DNA of 59,128 bases from Canibacter zhuwentaonis (GCF_018531125.1 NZ_JAHDSY010000007.1), one strand, 5' to 3'; positions 7,895-16,384 are shown, numbered from the stretch's first letter. A program made the numbers and translations. Notes: generated from the letters alone by a model not told the origin.

Positions 7895-9055
7895 ATGACT
7901 AAACTAGACGATATTTTTGACGTTGCCAGCCTTGTGACGTCCGAAGAGCGCGAGTGGCAGCTCAAAGCGCGCGAGTTTGCGCAAACAAAAATCGCGCCGA
8001 TTATTGACCGTGATTTTGAGCAGCGCCGTTTGCCGGCGGAGCTTGTGCCTGAGGTTGGCGCGGCGGGATTCTTCGGTATGTATATGCAGGGCTACGGGCT
8101 GGCGGGCGCAACCTCGGTTGCGTACGGGTTGGTGGCGATGGAGTTTGAGGCGGTCGATTCTGGCTTCCGCACAATGCTTAGCGTGCAAGGTTCGCTCGCG
8201 ATGGGCGCGATCTACAAGTTCGGCTCTGCGGAGCAGAAAAACGAGTGGCTGCCAGCCATGGGTCGCGGCGAAAAAATCGGCTGCTTCGGGCTAACTGAGT
8301 CGCAGGGCGGATCCGATCCCGCAACTATGATCACCAAAGCGCGCCGTGACGGTGACGAGTGGGTGCTGAACGGTAAAAAGCGGTGGATCGGGCTCGGCAC
8401 CATTGCGCAGGTTGCTGTGATCTGGGCGCAGGATGAAGAGGGCGTGGTGCGCGGTTTTGTTGTGCCAACCGACACCGCGGGGTATCAGGCCGTGGCGATT
8501 GAAAACAAGCTTTCTATGCGCGCTTCTTTGCAGACGGAAATAATCCTTACCGATGTGCGCTTACCAGCATCGGCTGCGATGCCTAAGGCGGAGGGGCTGG
8601 GCGCTGCGTTTAAGTGCCTGAGCGAGGCTCGCTACGGTATTTCATGGGGTGTTATGGGTGCTGCGCGCAACTCGCTCGAGGTGACTCTTGAGCGGGTGCA
8701 AAACAGATCCACTTTTGGCTCGCCTCTGGCGGCCAAACAGCTGGTGCAGAGCAAACTCGCCAACTGTGTGCTTGAATACGAGAAAGGGCTGTTGCTGGCG
8801 CACTATCTGGGCAGCCTGAAAGACGCTGGCAAGCTGGATTACGCGCAGATCAGCATTGGTAAGCTTAACAACGTGCGCGAGGCGATTAAGATTGTGAGCA
8901 CCTGTCGCGAGCTGCTCGGCGGCGACGGTATTACGAGTGATTTTCCGGTTATGCGGCACATGGCAAATCTCGAGTCGGTGCGCACCTACGAGGGCACCGA
9001 TGATATGCACGCGCTGATTATCGGTCGCTCCCTCACCGGACACGCCGCGTTCTAG
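7895..9055 (+). CDS. Acyl-CoA dehydrogenase, glutaryl-CoA dehydrogenase-like
   Basis: This FAD-dependent acyl-CoA dehydrogenase of 386 aa has the FAD motif CFGLTESQGGSDPATM, the KRWIGLGTIAQVAVIWA strand region and the C-terminal TYEGTDDMHALIIGRSLTG, whose Glu is the catalytic base position. The N-terminal layout (IAPIIDRDFEQRRLPAELVPEVG) and the C-terminal motif are closest to glutaryl-CoA dehydrogenases, which convert glutaryl-CoA to crotonyl-CoA in lysine and tryptophan breakdown. It lies 15 bases after a CoA-transferase, most likely in one operon. Other short-chain acyl-CoA substrates are possible. Confidence 0.9.
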   Translation: MTKLDDIFDVASLVTSEEREWQLKAREFAQTKIAPIIDRDFEQRRLPAELVPEVGAAGFFGMYMQGYGLAGATSVAYGLVAMEFEAVDSGFRTMLSVQGSLAMGAIYKFGSAEQKNEWLPAMGRGEKIGCFGLTESQGGSDPATMITKARRDGDEWVLNGKKRWIGLGTIAQVAVIWAQDEEGVVRGFVVPTDTAGYQAVAIENKLSMRASLQTEIILTDVRLPASAAMPKAEGLGAAFKCLSEARYGISWGVMGAARNSLEVTLERVQNRSTFGSPLAAKQLVQSKLANCVLEYEKGLLLAHYLGSLKDAGKLDYAQISIGKLNNVREAIKIVSTCRELLGGDGITSDFPVMRHMANLESVRTYEGTDDMHALIIGRSLTGHAAF

Positions 9056-9062
9056 ATCGCGT

Positions 9063-9082
9063 CGTTCCGGGTTTCCGGAATG
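9063..9082 (+). other. Small hairpin after the acyl-CoA dehydrogenase gene
   Basis: CGTTCCGG (9063-9070) and CCGGAATG (9075-9082) can pair around a GTTT loop, with one G-T pair. No T run follows, so it may be an mRNA 3' end signal rather than a classic terminator. The rest of the gap up to 9312 is GC-rich and shows no gene. Confidence 0.4.
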
Positions 9083-9312
9083 CGTGGTTGTGCGGTGCTT
9101 ATGGTGCTTGCGTTGTTAGGGTGTGCTCGGTGCGCGCTTTGGAATCTGTTCCCGGGTTGCGCCCTGCGCGCACCTAGCGCAAGCCCGACCCGCGCTTTTG
9201 CATCCGCTCCTTAGGTCGCGCCGGTAATGTTACGTTTTATGACGTGATTCGGGTGACTTTGGGCGTGTTTTTCGTTAGGCTCTATGCGTAGTAAAAATCG
9301 AGTGGATTAATT

Positions 9313-9876
9313 ATGCGGAAATCAAACGAGCTTCTAGTTTTTGCGCACGTCGACGAGGCGAGCGCTTTTCAAGACGTGCCGCACCTGGTGACGGGGGTTG
9401 GTAAAATCAATGCGGCAGCCGGGCTTGCGTACCACCTGCACGAGGCGGCGGCGCGGGGGCACGCAATCTCGAGGGTAACTGTGTTTGGCACGGCGGGAAT
9501 CGTGGCACACGGGCACGACATCGACACAATTGTGCAGGTGACACGCGCCGTGCAGCATGATTTTTCGTTGCCAACACCGGCGCTAACAGCTGGCAAACAG
9601 ATTTTAGATAGCACCGCAACAATTGCCACGGGTGACGTGTTTGTGAAGAGCGACCGGGAGCGCGAGCGGATCGCCAAACTCGGCGCAACCCTGGTTGATA
9701 TGGAATCCTATGCCTATCTGCAAACAGCAGCAATTTTTGGGGTGCCGATCCGCATTTTCAAGGTGCCCTCTGATTTTGCTGATGACACGCTAACCGATGC
9801 CGACTGGGACGAAATAGTTTTCCTAAAGAGCCAGCAGCTGCGCTATTTTTACGATGAGGTGCTGCCGTTTTTATAG
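9313..9876 (+). CDS. Nucleosidase/nucleoside phosphorylase family protein (MTAN-like)
   Basis: This 187 aa protein belongs to the PNP/MTA-SAH nucleosidase superfamily. It has the N-terminal VTGVGKINAA segment that binds the ribose/phosphate side, FGTAGIVAHGHDI, the ATGDVFV strand, the DMES segment (Met130-Glu131) that contacts ribose, and SDFADD with the probable catalytic Asp154. It is shorter than typical MtnN (about 230 aa), so its substrate is uncertain; it may hydrolyse a nucleoside in salvage or S-adenosylhomocysteine recycling. It appears to be a single gene with the convergent hydrolase downstream. Confidence 0.82.
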   Translation: MRKSNELLVFAHVDEASAFQDVPHLVTGVGKINAAAGLAYHLHEAAARGHAISRVTVFGTAGIVAHGHDIDTIVQVTRAVQHDFSLPTPALTAGKQILDSTATIATGDVFVKSDRERERIAKLGATLVDMESYAYLQTAAIFGVPIRIFKVPSDFADDTLTDADWDEIVFLKSQQLRYFYDEVLPFL

Positions 9877-9969
9877 CGCAGTGCTGCCGTTTTGCTGGCA
9901 GGTGCTACAGTGAAGCACGGATACTGTTGCGGTGAAGCGTGCGATACCGCACCACCGTCCTTGCAGCTC

Positions 9970-10578
9970 CTACAGCGAGCTGCCGCCGTTGGCTGCGGCT
10001 TGAAAATCGCGCAGCACCTGCCGGGTCGTTTTAATCTCAACGTGCGGCTTAAACAGCGCCATCACCTGCATTGCGGCGGCACCGTTTTCGGTTGTTGAAT
10101 GCGCCACCGCGTCGCTCACCACGGTAACATAAACGCCGTTGTCGATAGCGGCAAGCACGGTCGAGATAACACAGCAGTCGGTGGTAACCCCGGTTATAAA
10201 CAGGTGCGCGCCCTCACCCACGAGCCGTCGCAGAGGTTGCCCCCACTTACTCATTGTTGTGGTTGTTAAAACCCGGTTGGCAGCGAGCGTTGCCGCTATT
10301 TTTTGCGCTGCGCCCGTGAGCTCATACTGTGGGTCACTCGCGGGAATATCCGCAAACTGCCAGTGCTCAAAATACTCGCGCCAGCTGTTATTGCGCTTGT
10401 TGGCGGGGGTCGGAATCCAGCGGGTGATAACCGTGCGCGCGGCAAACTGCTCTTGTAGCGCCGCGATGTTTTGCCACGCGCTCTCAAAATACAGGGAGCC
10501 CCAGGGGGAGCTTTGATCGGCAAAAATATTTTGCGGATCAACAACAAGTAGCCAGCTGTTTGTTACGTTTGCTCTCAC
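9970..10578 (-). CDS. Isochorismatase-like cysteine hydrolase
   Basis: This 202 aa protein has the Asp-Lys-Cys catalytic set of the isochorismatase-like hydrolase superfamily: Asp14 in LLVVDPQN, Lys111 in TMSKWG and Cys136 in GVTTDCCV. The family includes nicotinamidases, N-carbamoylsarcosine amidases and true isochorismatases, and the substrate cannot be told from sequence alone. The start is GTG at 10578. It is convergent with the nucleosidase gene; in the gap CTGCC/GGCAG around 9884-9901 could form a weak hairpin. Confidence 0.88.
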   Translation of the reverse strand: MRANVTNSWLLVVDPQNIFADQSSPWGSLYFESAWQNIAALQEQFAARTVITRWIPTPANKRNNSWREYFEHWQFADIPASDPQYELTGAAQKIAATLAANRVLTTTTMSKWGQPLRRLVGEGAHLFITGVTTDCCVISTVLAAIDNGVYVTVVSDAVAHSTTENGAAAMQVMALFKPHVEIKTTRQVLRDFQAAANGGSSL

Positions 10579-10697
10579 TATGTGCTGTCTTTCTGAGCTG
10601 AGTGCCGCGCATTAAAACTGCTCGCACAGGGCTTTGCGGGGGGGGGGCTGTAATTGCACGGACGTAGCCTTTTCGTTTTTAACGCTTGAATTTTGTG

Positions 10698-10788
10698 TGG
10701 CGGTAGCGGTGGGATTTGAACCCACGGTGCGGGGTTACCGCACACGACTTTTCGAGAGTCGCACCTTCGGCCGCTCGGACACGCTACC
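10698..10788 (-). tRNA. tRNA-Ser (anticodon CGA)
   Basis: On the minus strand the acceptor arms GGTAGCG and CGCTACC pair, the anticodon stem CGACT/AGTCG holds the loop CTCGAAA with anticodon CGA, a long variable arm typical of tRNA-Ser follows, and the T-arm has GTGGG-TTCAAAT-CCCAC. The 3' CCA is encoded (plus-strand TGG at 10698-10700). It reads UCG codons. Confidence 0.95.
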
Positions 10789-11070
10789 AATCTAGACTAT
10801 TTTACACCACAGTTTTGTGGGACGGTGCTGCGGGTTTGTGACTGCGCTATTTTCGGGCGGATCGCGCGCTGCGCGCGTCGGGCATTGCCCGCGCATTGAG
10901 CATTGCCCCGTGTAGGTGACGTGCCGGGGATGAACCCGCGACCGCGGGTGATGTGTGCGGCTCTGTGCGCGTCCTGTGAGGCGAGCTGTGTGTTCCTTGC
11001 GAAGCGGCTTGCGCCCGGCGTGGGCGGCGCACATCCGCTGTCTGCTCAGATTTTTTTACGATTCGGGGGC

Positions 11071-11076
11071 TATCCT
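11071..11076 (+). promoter_or_regulatory. Candidate -10 box giving a leaderless pepA mRNA
   Basis: TATCCT ends 6 bases before the ATG at 11083, with no ribosome-binding site in between. AGATTT at 11048-11053 occupies the -35 position with 17-base spacing, exactly as at 3664-3669. The preceding gap from 10789 is about 290 bases, GC-rich, with short inverted repeats (around 10866-10880) and no supported gene. Confidence 0.45.
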
Positions 11077-11082
11077 AAAGCC

Positions 11083-12609
11083 ATGAACGTAATTATTGAT
11101 GCTAAATTTGATCCGGTTCCATCGCTGAGCCAAGAAACCGAGGTTCTTGTCAGCACTACGGCGCCTGCGGAAGCCGCAGTTGCCGTTTTTGTAAACTCTT
11201 GCTTAGAATCTGCCGGCGAGCTTGCCTACTCGAGCGCAGAGCTTGCAGCCGCCGGTTTTAAGGGATCCAAAGGCGAAACTCTAATTGTGCCCGGCACGCC
11301 AGCGCGGGTGCTCGTCGGGGTTGGCAAGGGCGTAAAATCCGCCGCCGCAGCTCGTAACGCGGTTGCCGCGTTCACGCGCGCTGCCGCTAAATACAGTGAG
11401 CTTGCGCTGCCCATGCAGGGGATCACAAACGAAATAGGATCCGCTGCCGCAGCGCAGGCTGCCACAGAGGGCGCGCTGCTCGCGCGCTACGCCTACGAGG
11501 CTTTGAAAACCAAAAAACAGCTGGTGCAACTTACAAGCCTCACGCTAATGCCGCATGAGTGCTGCTGCGTTGACGGTATTAAGCGCGGCGTGAAACGCGG
11601 TCAGGCTCTTGCGCGCGCTGCGAAACTCGCGCGCGATCTTGGTAACACCCCGCCGCGCCACCTGGGAGCAGAAAAACTAGCTGATGTTGTGGCTGCTTTC
11701 GCGCCAAAGTTTGGGCTTGAAGTTGAGGTTTACGACCTCGCGAAAATCGAGCAGCTCGGGCTTGGTGGTCTACTCGGCGTTAATGCTGGCAGCGCCTACG
11801 AGCCGCGCGTTATCAAGCTGAGCTATGCGCCAGAAAACCCGAAGGCTAATGTTTCGCTCGTTGGCAAGGGTATTATGTACGATTCGGGCGGAATCAGCCT
11901 GAAGCCGTCAGACGCCTCGCACTGCTCTATGAAAATGGACATGATGGGCGCTGGCGCGGTTGTTTCGGCGATGACGGCGCTGCAGGATCTTGAGTCAGAG
12001 GTCGCAGTAACCGGATGGTTGATGTGCACTGACAATATGCCGTCTGGCACCGCAACCAAACTTGGTGATGTGCTCACAATGCGCAGCGGTAAAACGGTTG
12101 AGGTGCGTAACACCGACGCGGAGGGTCGCCTTGTGCTCGCCGACGGCATTGCGCTGGCTGCGGAGCAGGATCCGCGCCCCGATGCGATTGTTGATGTGGC
12201 AACTTTGACCGGCGCAGCTCTGATGGCGCTCGGCGAAGAAACCACGGCGCTGTTTGCAAACAATGACGAACTCGCCGCGCAGCTCGCTGCAGCCGGCGAG
12301 AAAGCGGATGAAACCACCTGGCGACTGCCGCTTGACCTGCGCTTCAAAGAGTCCATGAAGTCAAGTGTTGCAGACATCACCAACCTCGGTCCGCGCGCGG
12401 GCGGTGCGATTACCGCGGCGCTGTTCTTGAACGAGTTTGTTGATGGCATTGCGTGGGGTCACCTTGATATCGCGGGCCCTATGGAGACTGACAAGAACAA
12501 ACTCTGGAAGTCGGAGGGCTCAACGGGAGTTGCAGCTCGCACACTCGCAGAGTTTGTGAGCGCATTCACAAAGCCGCAGGGCGATATCACCGGCACAGAG
12601 CTGGAGTAG
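11083..12609 (+). CDS. pepA: Leucyl aminopeptidase PepA (M17)
   Basis: This two-metal cytosolic aminopeptidase of 508 aa releases N-terminal amino acids from peptides. The C-terminal catalytic domain has the metal and active-site segments VGKGIMYDSGGISLKP, MKMDMMGAGAV and the family signature NTDAEGRLVLADG. The open frame extends upstream to 10903, but homologues start near MNVIIDAKFDPV and a -10 box stands 6 bases before ATG 11083, so this start is preferred. It is followed by an M18 aminopeptidase, forming a peptide-breakdown pair that fits the peptide importer at 29-34 kb. Confidence 0.95.
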   Translation: MNVIIDAKFDPVPSLSQETEVLVSTTAPAEAAVAVFVNSCLESAGELAYSSAELAAAGFKGSKGETLIVPGTPARVLVGVGKGVKSAAAARNAVAAFTRAAAKYSELALPMQGITNEIGSAAAAQAATEGALLARYAYEALKTKKQLVQLTSLTLMPHECCCVDGIKRGVKRGQALARAAKLARDLGNTPPRHLGAEKLADVVAAFAPKFGLEVEVYDLAKIEQLGLGGLLGVNAGSAYEPRVIKLSYAPENPKANVSLVGKGIMYDSGGISLKPSDASHCSMKMDMMGAGAVVSAMTALQDLESEVAVTGWLMCTDNMPSGTATKLGDVLTMRSGKTVEVRNTDAEGRLVLADGIALAAEQDPRPDAIVDVATLTGAALMALGEETTALFANNDELAAQLAAAGEKADETTWRLPLDLRFKESMKSSVADITNLGPRAGGAITAALFLNEFVDGIAWGHLDIAGPMETDKNKLWKSEGSTGVAARTLAEFVSAFTKPQGDITGTELE

Positions 12610-12699
12610 TCGTACTCGATCCGTCGCAGCACAGTTTTTGTTGCGGCGGATCGGTCGCCCTCGGTATAACCTGAGTAGCTTTTGGAGCAGTAGTTTTAA

Positions 12700-14010
12700 G
12701 TGGCACACACAGAGCTTAAAAATATTACGAGCGTTGCAGCTTATACGCAGGCTTTTGCCTCGTATGTTGTAGCGTCACCAACAGCGTATCACACTGTTGC
12801 GGAAGGCGCTGCGGCGCTGCGACGCGCGGGTTTTAGCGAGTTTTTTGAAACAGAGCCGTGGCAGATTACGCCCGGTCTGGCCGGTTTTGTGCGCCGCGAC
12901 GGGGCGCTAATTGCGTGGCGCGTGGGGCTGCAAGCTCGCGCCGATGCTGCGATGCGCATTATCGGTGCGCACAGTGATTCTCCCGGGTTTAAAGTTAAGC
13001 CAGAGCCTGATACCGTGACGGCTGGCTGGAGTCAGCTAAATATTGAGGTTTACGGCGGGCCTCAGTACAGTTCGTGGGTTGATCGTGACCTTGCCATTGC
13101 CGGGCTGGTTGTTGATAGCGCGGGTAAAAACCACCTTGTGAAAACCGCCGCTGTGGCTCGCATCCCATCGCTCGCGATCCACCTTGACGGCAGCGCTAAT
13201 AAGTCGCTGCAACTTAATCCGCAGCAGCATTTGCACCCGGTTTTGGGAGTGAGTGGTGAAAGCGCCCGCGAGCTGATCGCGAGCGCAGCGGGGATTGCGG
13301 CGGATGATATTGCCGGGTGGGATCTGCAGCTTGCTGACACACAAGCTCCCGCCGTAATCGGCGCAAGCGGTGACTTTTTAAGCTCCGGGCGGCTTGATAA
13401 CCTGACTGGAACTTTTGCTGGGCTGCACGCGATTGTGCACGCAGCCCAGCCGCAAAATCAGGTTTTGCTCACCGTGATTTACGATCACGAAGAGGTCGGG
13501 TCGCTAACGCACTCGGGCGCGTGCGGAACCTTTTTAAACGACGTGATTACGCGCCTGCTGAGCAGGCTCGGCACAGCGGAGGTGTCCGCAGATACTGATG
13601 CCCTGCTGCGCGCTCGCGCTAAAAGCGTGCTGTTGTCAATTGATGCGGGGCACTCGGTGCACCCCAATTACACAGAAAAGCACGATCCGGAAGCCCGCCC
13701 TTTAGCAGGTGGCGGCGCAATGCTGAAAATTAACGCCAACCAGCACTATGCGTCAAGCGCGCAGGGTGCGGCTCTGTGGCATCGCATAACACGGCAGGCG
13801 GGTGTAAAGTCGCAGGTTTTTGTGTCTAATAACGCGGTTTCTTGTGGCACAACCATTGGCCCGATTAGCGCGGCTAACCTGGGTATTGCGACAATTGACT
13901 GCGGCGTGCCGCTGTTGTCAATGCATTCTGTCAGGGAGCTTGTGCACACAGCAGATCTATGGTCGATGGCGCAGCTTGGCAGCGCTTTCCTGAGCGATAA
14001 TGTAACCTAG
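12700..14010 (+). CDS. apeB: M18 family aminopeptidase
   Basis: This 436 aa zinc aminopeptidase of the M18 (aspartyl aminopeptidase) family has the metal-binding segments GAHSDSPGFKVKP, YDHEEVGSLTHSGA and SIDAGHSVHPNY, and the C-terminal SNNAVSCGTTIGPI and LSMHSVREL segments. It starts with GTG, with GGAG at 12684-12687 upstream. It probably removes acidic or neutral N-terminal residues from peptides in the cytosol. Confidence 0.93.
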   Translation: MAHTELKNITSVAAYTQAFASYVVASPTAYHTVAEGAAALRRAGFSEFFETEPWQITPGLAGFVRRDGALIAWRVGLQARADAAMRIIGAHSDSPGFKVKPEPDTVTAGWSQLNIEVYGGPQYSSWVDRDLAIAGLVVDSAGKNHLVKTAAVARIPSLAIHLDGSANKSLQLNPQQHLHPVLGVSGESARELIASAAGIAADDIAGWDLQLADTQAPAVIGASGDFLSSGRLDNLTGTFAGLHAIVHAAQPQNQVLLTVIYDHEEVGSLTHSGACGTFLNDVITRLLSRLGTAEVSADTDALLRARAKSVLLSIDAGHSVHPNYTEKHDPEARPLAGGGAMLKINANQHYASSAQGAALWHRITRQAGVKSQVFVSNNAVSCGTTIGPISAANLGIATIDCGVPLLSMHSVRELVHTADLWSMAQLGSAFLSDNVT

Positions 14011-14046
14011 GTTAAAACACACTACACAAAGAAGGCGGCAGATTAT

Positions 14047-14325
14047 ATGAGTAATCACGGTCAAAACAGGAGCGAGCTGGTTTTTCAGAGTCAGTTACTG
14101 ACACCAACGCTGTTGCAGGTTGGCGATCGCGTTATTGAGGTTACTTACCTGGGCGATGACTCTGGCATGAGTTCGTGGATTCTCTGGAATGCGCACGAAC
14201 CAACCCTAATCGGGCTGCTGCGGCAGAGTGGCGAGAGCATCAGCTTTGAGCAGCGCACGAGTGACGGCTCTTACGAGTATAACAACATCTCAAAGAATAG
14301 GTTCTTTAGAATGCTTGAGGGATAG
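14047..14325 (+). CDS. Small protein of unknown function
   Basis: I do not recognise this 92 aa protein. It looks soluble and globular, with alternating hydrophobic residues (VGDRVIEVTYLGDD, SSWILWNAHEPTLIGLLRQ) suggesting a small beta-rich fold, and no signal peptide or cysteines. It lies 36 bases after the M18 peptidase gene with a weak purine-rich site (AGAAGG) before the ATG, and is likely transcribed with it. Its length, start context and balanced composition support a real gene. Confidence 0.65.
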   Translation: MSNHGQNRSELVFQSQLLTPTLLQVGDRVIEVTYLGDDSGMSSWILWNAHEPTLIGLLRQSGESISFEQRTSDGSYEYNNISKNRFFRMLEG

Positions 14326-14423
14326 CTAGCGGATCGTGTGACACGCCAGAAGAATCGCGGTTTTTGTTGTTTTAGCTTGGTCTATTTGCGTTCTGTTTTG
14401 AGAGTGTGTAACATATTATATGG

Positions 14424-14432
14424 TGTTAAGAT
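14424..14432 (+). promoter_or_regulatory. Candidate extended -10 box before the tRNA cluster
   Basis: TGTTAAGAT fits the extended -10 pattern TGnTANNNT and stands 18 bases before the mature 5' end of tRNA-Glu, a plausible distance for a tRNA precursor start. Confidence 0.45.
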
Positions 14433-14450
14433 GGCGCTCCGGCGCGATCC

Positions 14451-14526
14451 GGCCCCATCGTCTAGTGGCCTAGGACGTCGCCCTTTCACGGCGGTAACAC
14501 GGGTTCGAATCCCGTTGGGGTCACCA
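14451..14526 (+). tRNA. tRNA-Glu (anticodon TTC)
   Basis: The acceptor arms GGCCCCA and TGGGGTC pair, the anticodon loop CTTTCAC gives TTC, the T-arm is CGGG-TTCGAAT-CCCG, and the discriminator A is followed by an encoded CCA. It is the first of a cluster of three tRNA genes. Confidence 0.96.
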
Positions 14527-14543
14527 CCAACAGAAATAAATAT

Positions 14544-14617
14544 GGCCCTGTGGCGCAGTTGGTTAGCGCGCCGCCCTGTCACGGCGGAGGTCGCGGGTTC
14601 AAGTCCCGTCAGGGTCG
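14544..14617 (+). tRNA. tRNA-Asp (anticodon GTC)
   Basis: The acceptor arms GGCCCTG and CAGGGTC pair, the anticodon loop CTGTCAC gives GTC, and the T-arm is GCGGG-TTCAAGT-CCCGT. The discriminator is G at 14617. The next bases are CAG, so the CCA end is not encoded and must be added. Confidence 0.96.
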
Positions 14618-14618
14618 C

Positions 14619-14661
14619 AGATAGAGACCTTGCAGAGTTTGACTCTGCAAGGTCTCTATCT
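14619..14661 (+). repeat. Perfect 20-bp inverted repeat between tRNA-Asp and tRNA-Phe
   Basis: Arms at 14619-14638 and 14642-14661 are exact reverse complements around a 3-base TTG loop. It starts 1 base after the tRNA-Asp discriminator. The downstream bases AAGGGGTATTTTTATT hold only a short, displaced T run, so it could be a terminator, an RNase III-type processing site, or a folding insulator between the tRNAs. Confidence 0.9.
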
Positions 14662-14682
14662 AAGGGGTATTTTTATTCCCCT

Positions 14683-14755
14683 GGCTCTGTAGCTCAGTTG
14701 GTAGAGCGTTCGACTGAAAATCGAAAGGTCACGGGATCGATGCCCGTCGGAGCCA
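14683..14755 (+). tRNA. tRNA-Phe (anticodon GAA)
   Basis: The acceptor arms GGCTCTG and CGGAGCC pair, the anticodon loop CTGAAAA gives GAA, and the discriminator is A. The CCA end is not encoded. The T-loop reads ATCGATG between ACGGG and CCCGT, so position 54 is A instead of the usual T. Confidence 0.95.
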
Positions 14756-14757
14756 CT

Positions 14758-14799
14758 GCCCCCGCTCGAGGTTACTGCTCGGCAGGGGCGTTTTTTTTT
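14758..14799 (+). terminator. Terminator of the tRNA cluster
   Basis: GCCCC-C-GC-T-CGAG (14758-14770) pairs with CTCG-GC-A-GGGGC (14778-14789) around the loop GTTACTG, with one mismatch and one bulge, followed by a run of nine T at 14791-14799. Confidence 0.85.
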
Positions 14800-14856
14800 A
14801 CTCATAATCTTCATTTATGATGGTTTTACAACAACTTCTGAAATGAGGTCTAAAAT

Positions 14857-15576
14857 ATGGCACAGCAGACATTGCAACTTGATCGCGCGGTTATTAAGTG
14901 GGCTGTTAACGGTTTGCAAACATCCGAGCAGCACGCCATGGCAGCTCTTGCCGCCGGTCAGCCATTGCTTGTGCTAATGCACGGTTTAGGGTCAAACGAA
15001 AACGACCTGATTCAGCTGGTAGACAAGCTGCCAGCAACCTTTGTGTGCGCGAGCGTACGCGCTGTGCTTGACTCTTACGGCGACAGCGGCGGATACTCGT
15101 GGTTTCCGCTCTCCTTGCAGCCGGGTGGTGTTGAGCCAGACGACAGCGAGGGCACCGCTCTGGTGGCTGCTCGTGCGGTTATCGAGTGGATCGACTCACT
15201 GCGCACAACTCTAGAATCAATCGGCGGCAAACTTGACACGGTTGCGCTTATGGGGTTCTCGCAGGGCGGAGTGATGGTAACAACTATGCTCCGCGAGCGC
15301 CCCACAGAATACCTCGCGGGCGTAAACTGCTCTGGCTTTATTTCACCCGGTGAGTTTGCTGGCGATGCGCGGCTGCGTGAAATTAAACCGCCGCTGTTTT
15401 GGGGTCGTGATCCGCTAGATCCTGTGATAGGTCACGGCGCAATCAAGATCACAAGCGCATGGTCACCCGCGCACACAACGCTTACTGAGCGGCACTATGA
15501 CGGCATTGCGCACTCAATCTGCGCCGCCGAGCTGCAAGATATTAGCGATTTTCTGACTGCCGAGCTAGCAAAATAG
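14857..15576 (+). CDS. Alpha/beta hydrolase (phospholipase/carboxylesterase family)
   Basis: This 239 aa serine hydrolase has LMHGLGSNENDL (oxyanion region), the nucleophile elbow GFSQGG, the Asp in WGRDPLDPV and the His in YDGIAHSI, in the order expected for the phospholipase/carboxylesterase family. It lacks a signal peptide, so it should act in the cytosol on esters. The exact substrate is unknown. A GAGG-containing site lies before the ATG. Confidence 0.88.
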   Translation: MAQQTLQLDRAVIKWAVNGLQTSEQHAMAALAAGQPLLVLMHGLGSNENDLIQLVDKLPATFVCASVRAVLDSYGDSGGYSWFPLSLQPGGVEPDDSEGTALVAARAVIEWIDSLRTTLESIGGKLDTVALMGFSQGGVMVTTMLRERPTEYLAGVNCSGFISPGEFAGDARLREIKPPLFWGRDPLDPVIGHGAIKITSAWSPAHTTLTERHYDGIAHSICAAELQDISDFLTAELAK

Positions 15577-15649
15577 CCCGCTGTGCTCTCGCAACATTTT
15601 GTAACACAACTTTCTTGCAGCGTCTTTAGCCGGTATTCTTTACTGTGCT

Positions 15650-16384
15650 ATGAAACCATTTTTGCTAATCACAAGCCGTGCCGATGATACGCTCGTGTAT
15701 CCGGAGGTAAACTCGTATCGCAAGCTCACAGGGCTTACCGGCGAAGGCGAGCTGGCGTGGCTGCGTGCAGAGCAGAGCGAAATTGCAGGAATCGATCTTG
15801 CCGAGTATTCCGGCATCATTCTCGCCGGCTCGCCGTTCACAGTTAGCAACAGTGACGCGCAGAAAACCGCAACAGAGCTGCGAGTTGAGCGTGAATTTGC
15901 GGCGCTGCTCGACGGGGTTGTTGCGCTCGATTATCCGTTCTTGGGTATCTGCTACGGGGTTGGCACGCTGGGCAAGCACCAGGGAGCCGTCGTTAGTAAC
16001 ACAAACGGCGAAGATATTCAGGTGATAACCGTCCAGCTCACCGCAGCGGGGGAGGCGGATCCGCTGTTTGCCGGTGTTTCTACCGTGTTTGACGCCTATG
16101 TAGGGCATAAAGAAGCTCTGCTGGCAGCCCCCGCGCATTTTAGCGTGCTGGCTAGCGGCGAAAACTGCCCCGTGCAGGCGTTTAAGGTGGGTCAGAACGT
16201 GTACGCAACCCAGTTTCATCCGGAACTTGAACCGGAGACCTTTAAACAGCGGATCTATGCCTACCGTGACCACGGCTATTTTGATCCCGCCACAATTGAT
16301 GACCTGCTCGCGCAGATCGCGGCGGCGGATGTTGTCGCCTCGCAGCGCGTGCTGAAAAACTTTGTGAGGCTGTATGCAACCTAG
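15650..16384 (+). CDS. Stand-alone class I glutamine amidotransferase
   Basis: This 244 aa protein has the class I glutaminase triad: Cys101 in GICYGVG, and His190 and Glu192 in QFHPELE, plus the GIILAGSPF segment of the oxyanion side. It resembles the glutaminase half of GMP synthase without a synthetase domain; guaA is complete elsewhere in the window (39752-41341). It may feed ammonia to an unidentified partner or act as a hydrolase (YfeJ-like). It ends 5 bases before the stop of the convergent gene. Confidence 0.88.
   Translation: MKPFLLITSRADDTLVYPEVNSYRKLTGLTGEGELAWLRAEQSEIAGIDLAEYSGIILAGSPFTVSNSDAQKTATELRVEREFAALLDGVVALDYPFLGICYGVGTLGKHQGAVVSNTNGEDIQVITVQLTAAGEADPLFAGVSTVFDAYVGHKEALLAAPAHFSVLASGENCPVQAFKVGQNVYATQFHPELEPETFKQRIYAYRDHGYFDPATIDDLLAQIAAADVVASQRVLKNFVRLYAT

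Noticed and set aside
10578..10790. Minus-strand open frame over tRNA-Ser
   Set aside because: Its sequence is explained by the tRNA; it is not a protein gene.
10903..11082. Extension of pepA to an ATG-like start 60 codons upstream
   Set aside because: The extra residues are Cys/Arg-rich and unlike the PepA family, and a -10 box lies directly before ATG 11083.
14338..14820. Open frame of 160 codons across the tRNA cluster
   Set aside because: It runs through three complete tRNA genes and the terminator and has no independent support.
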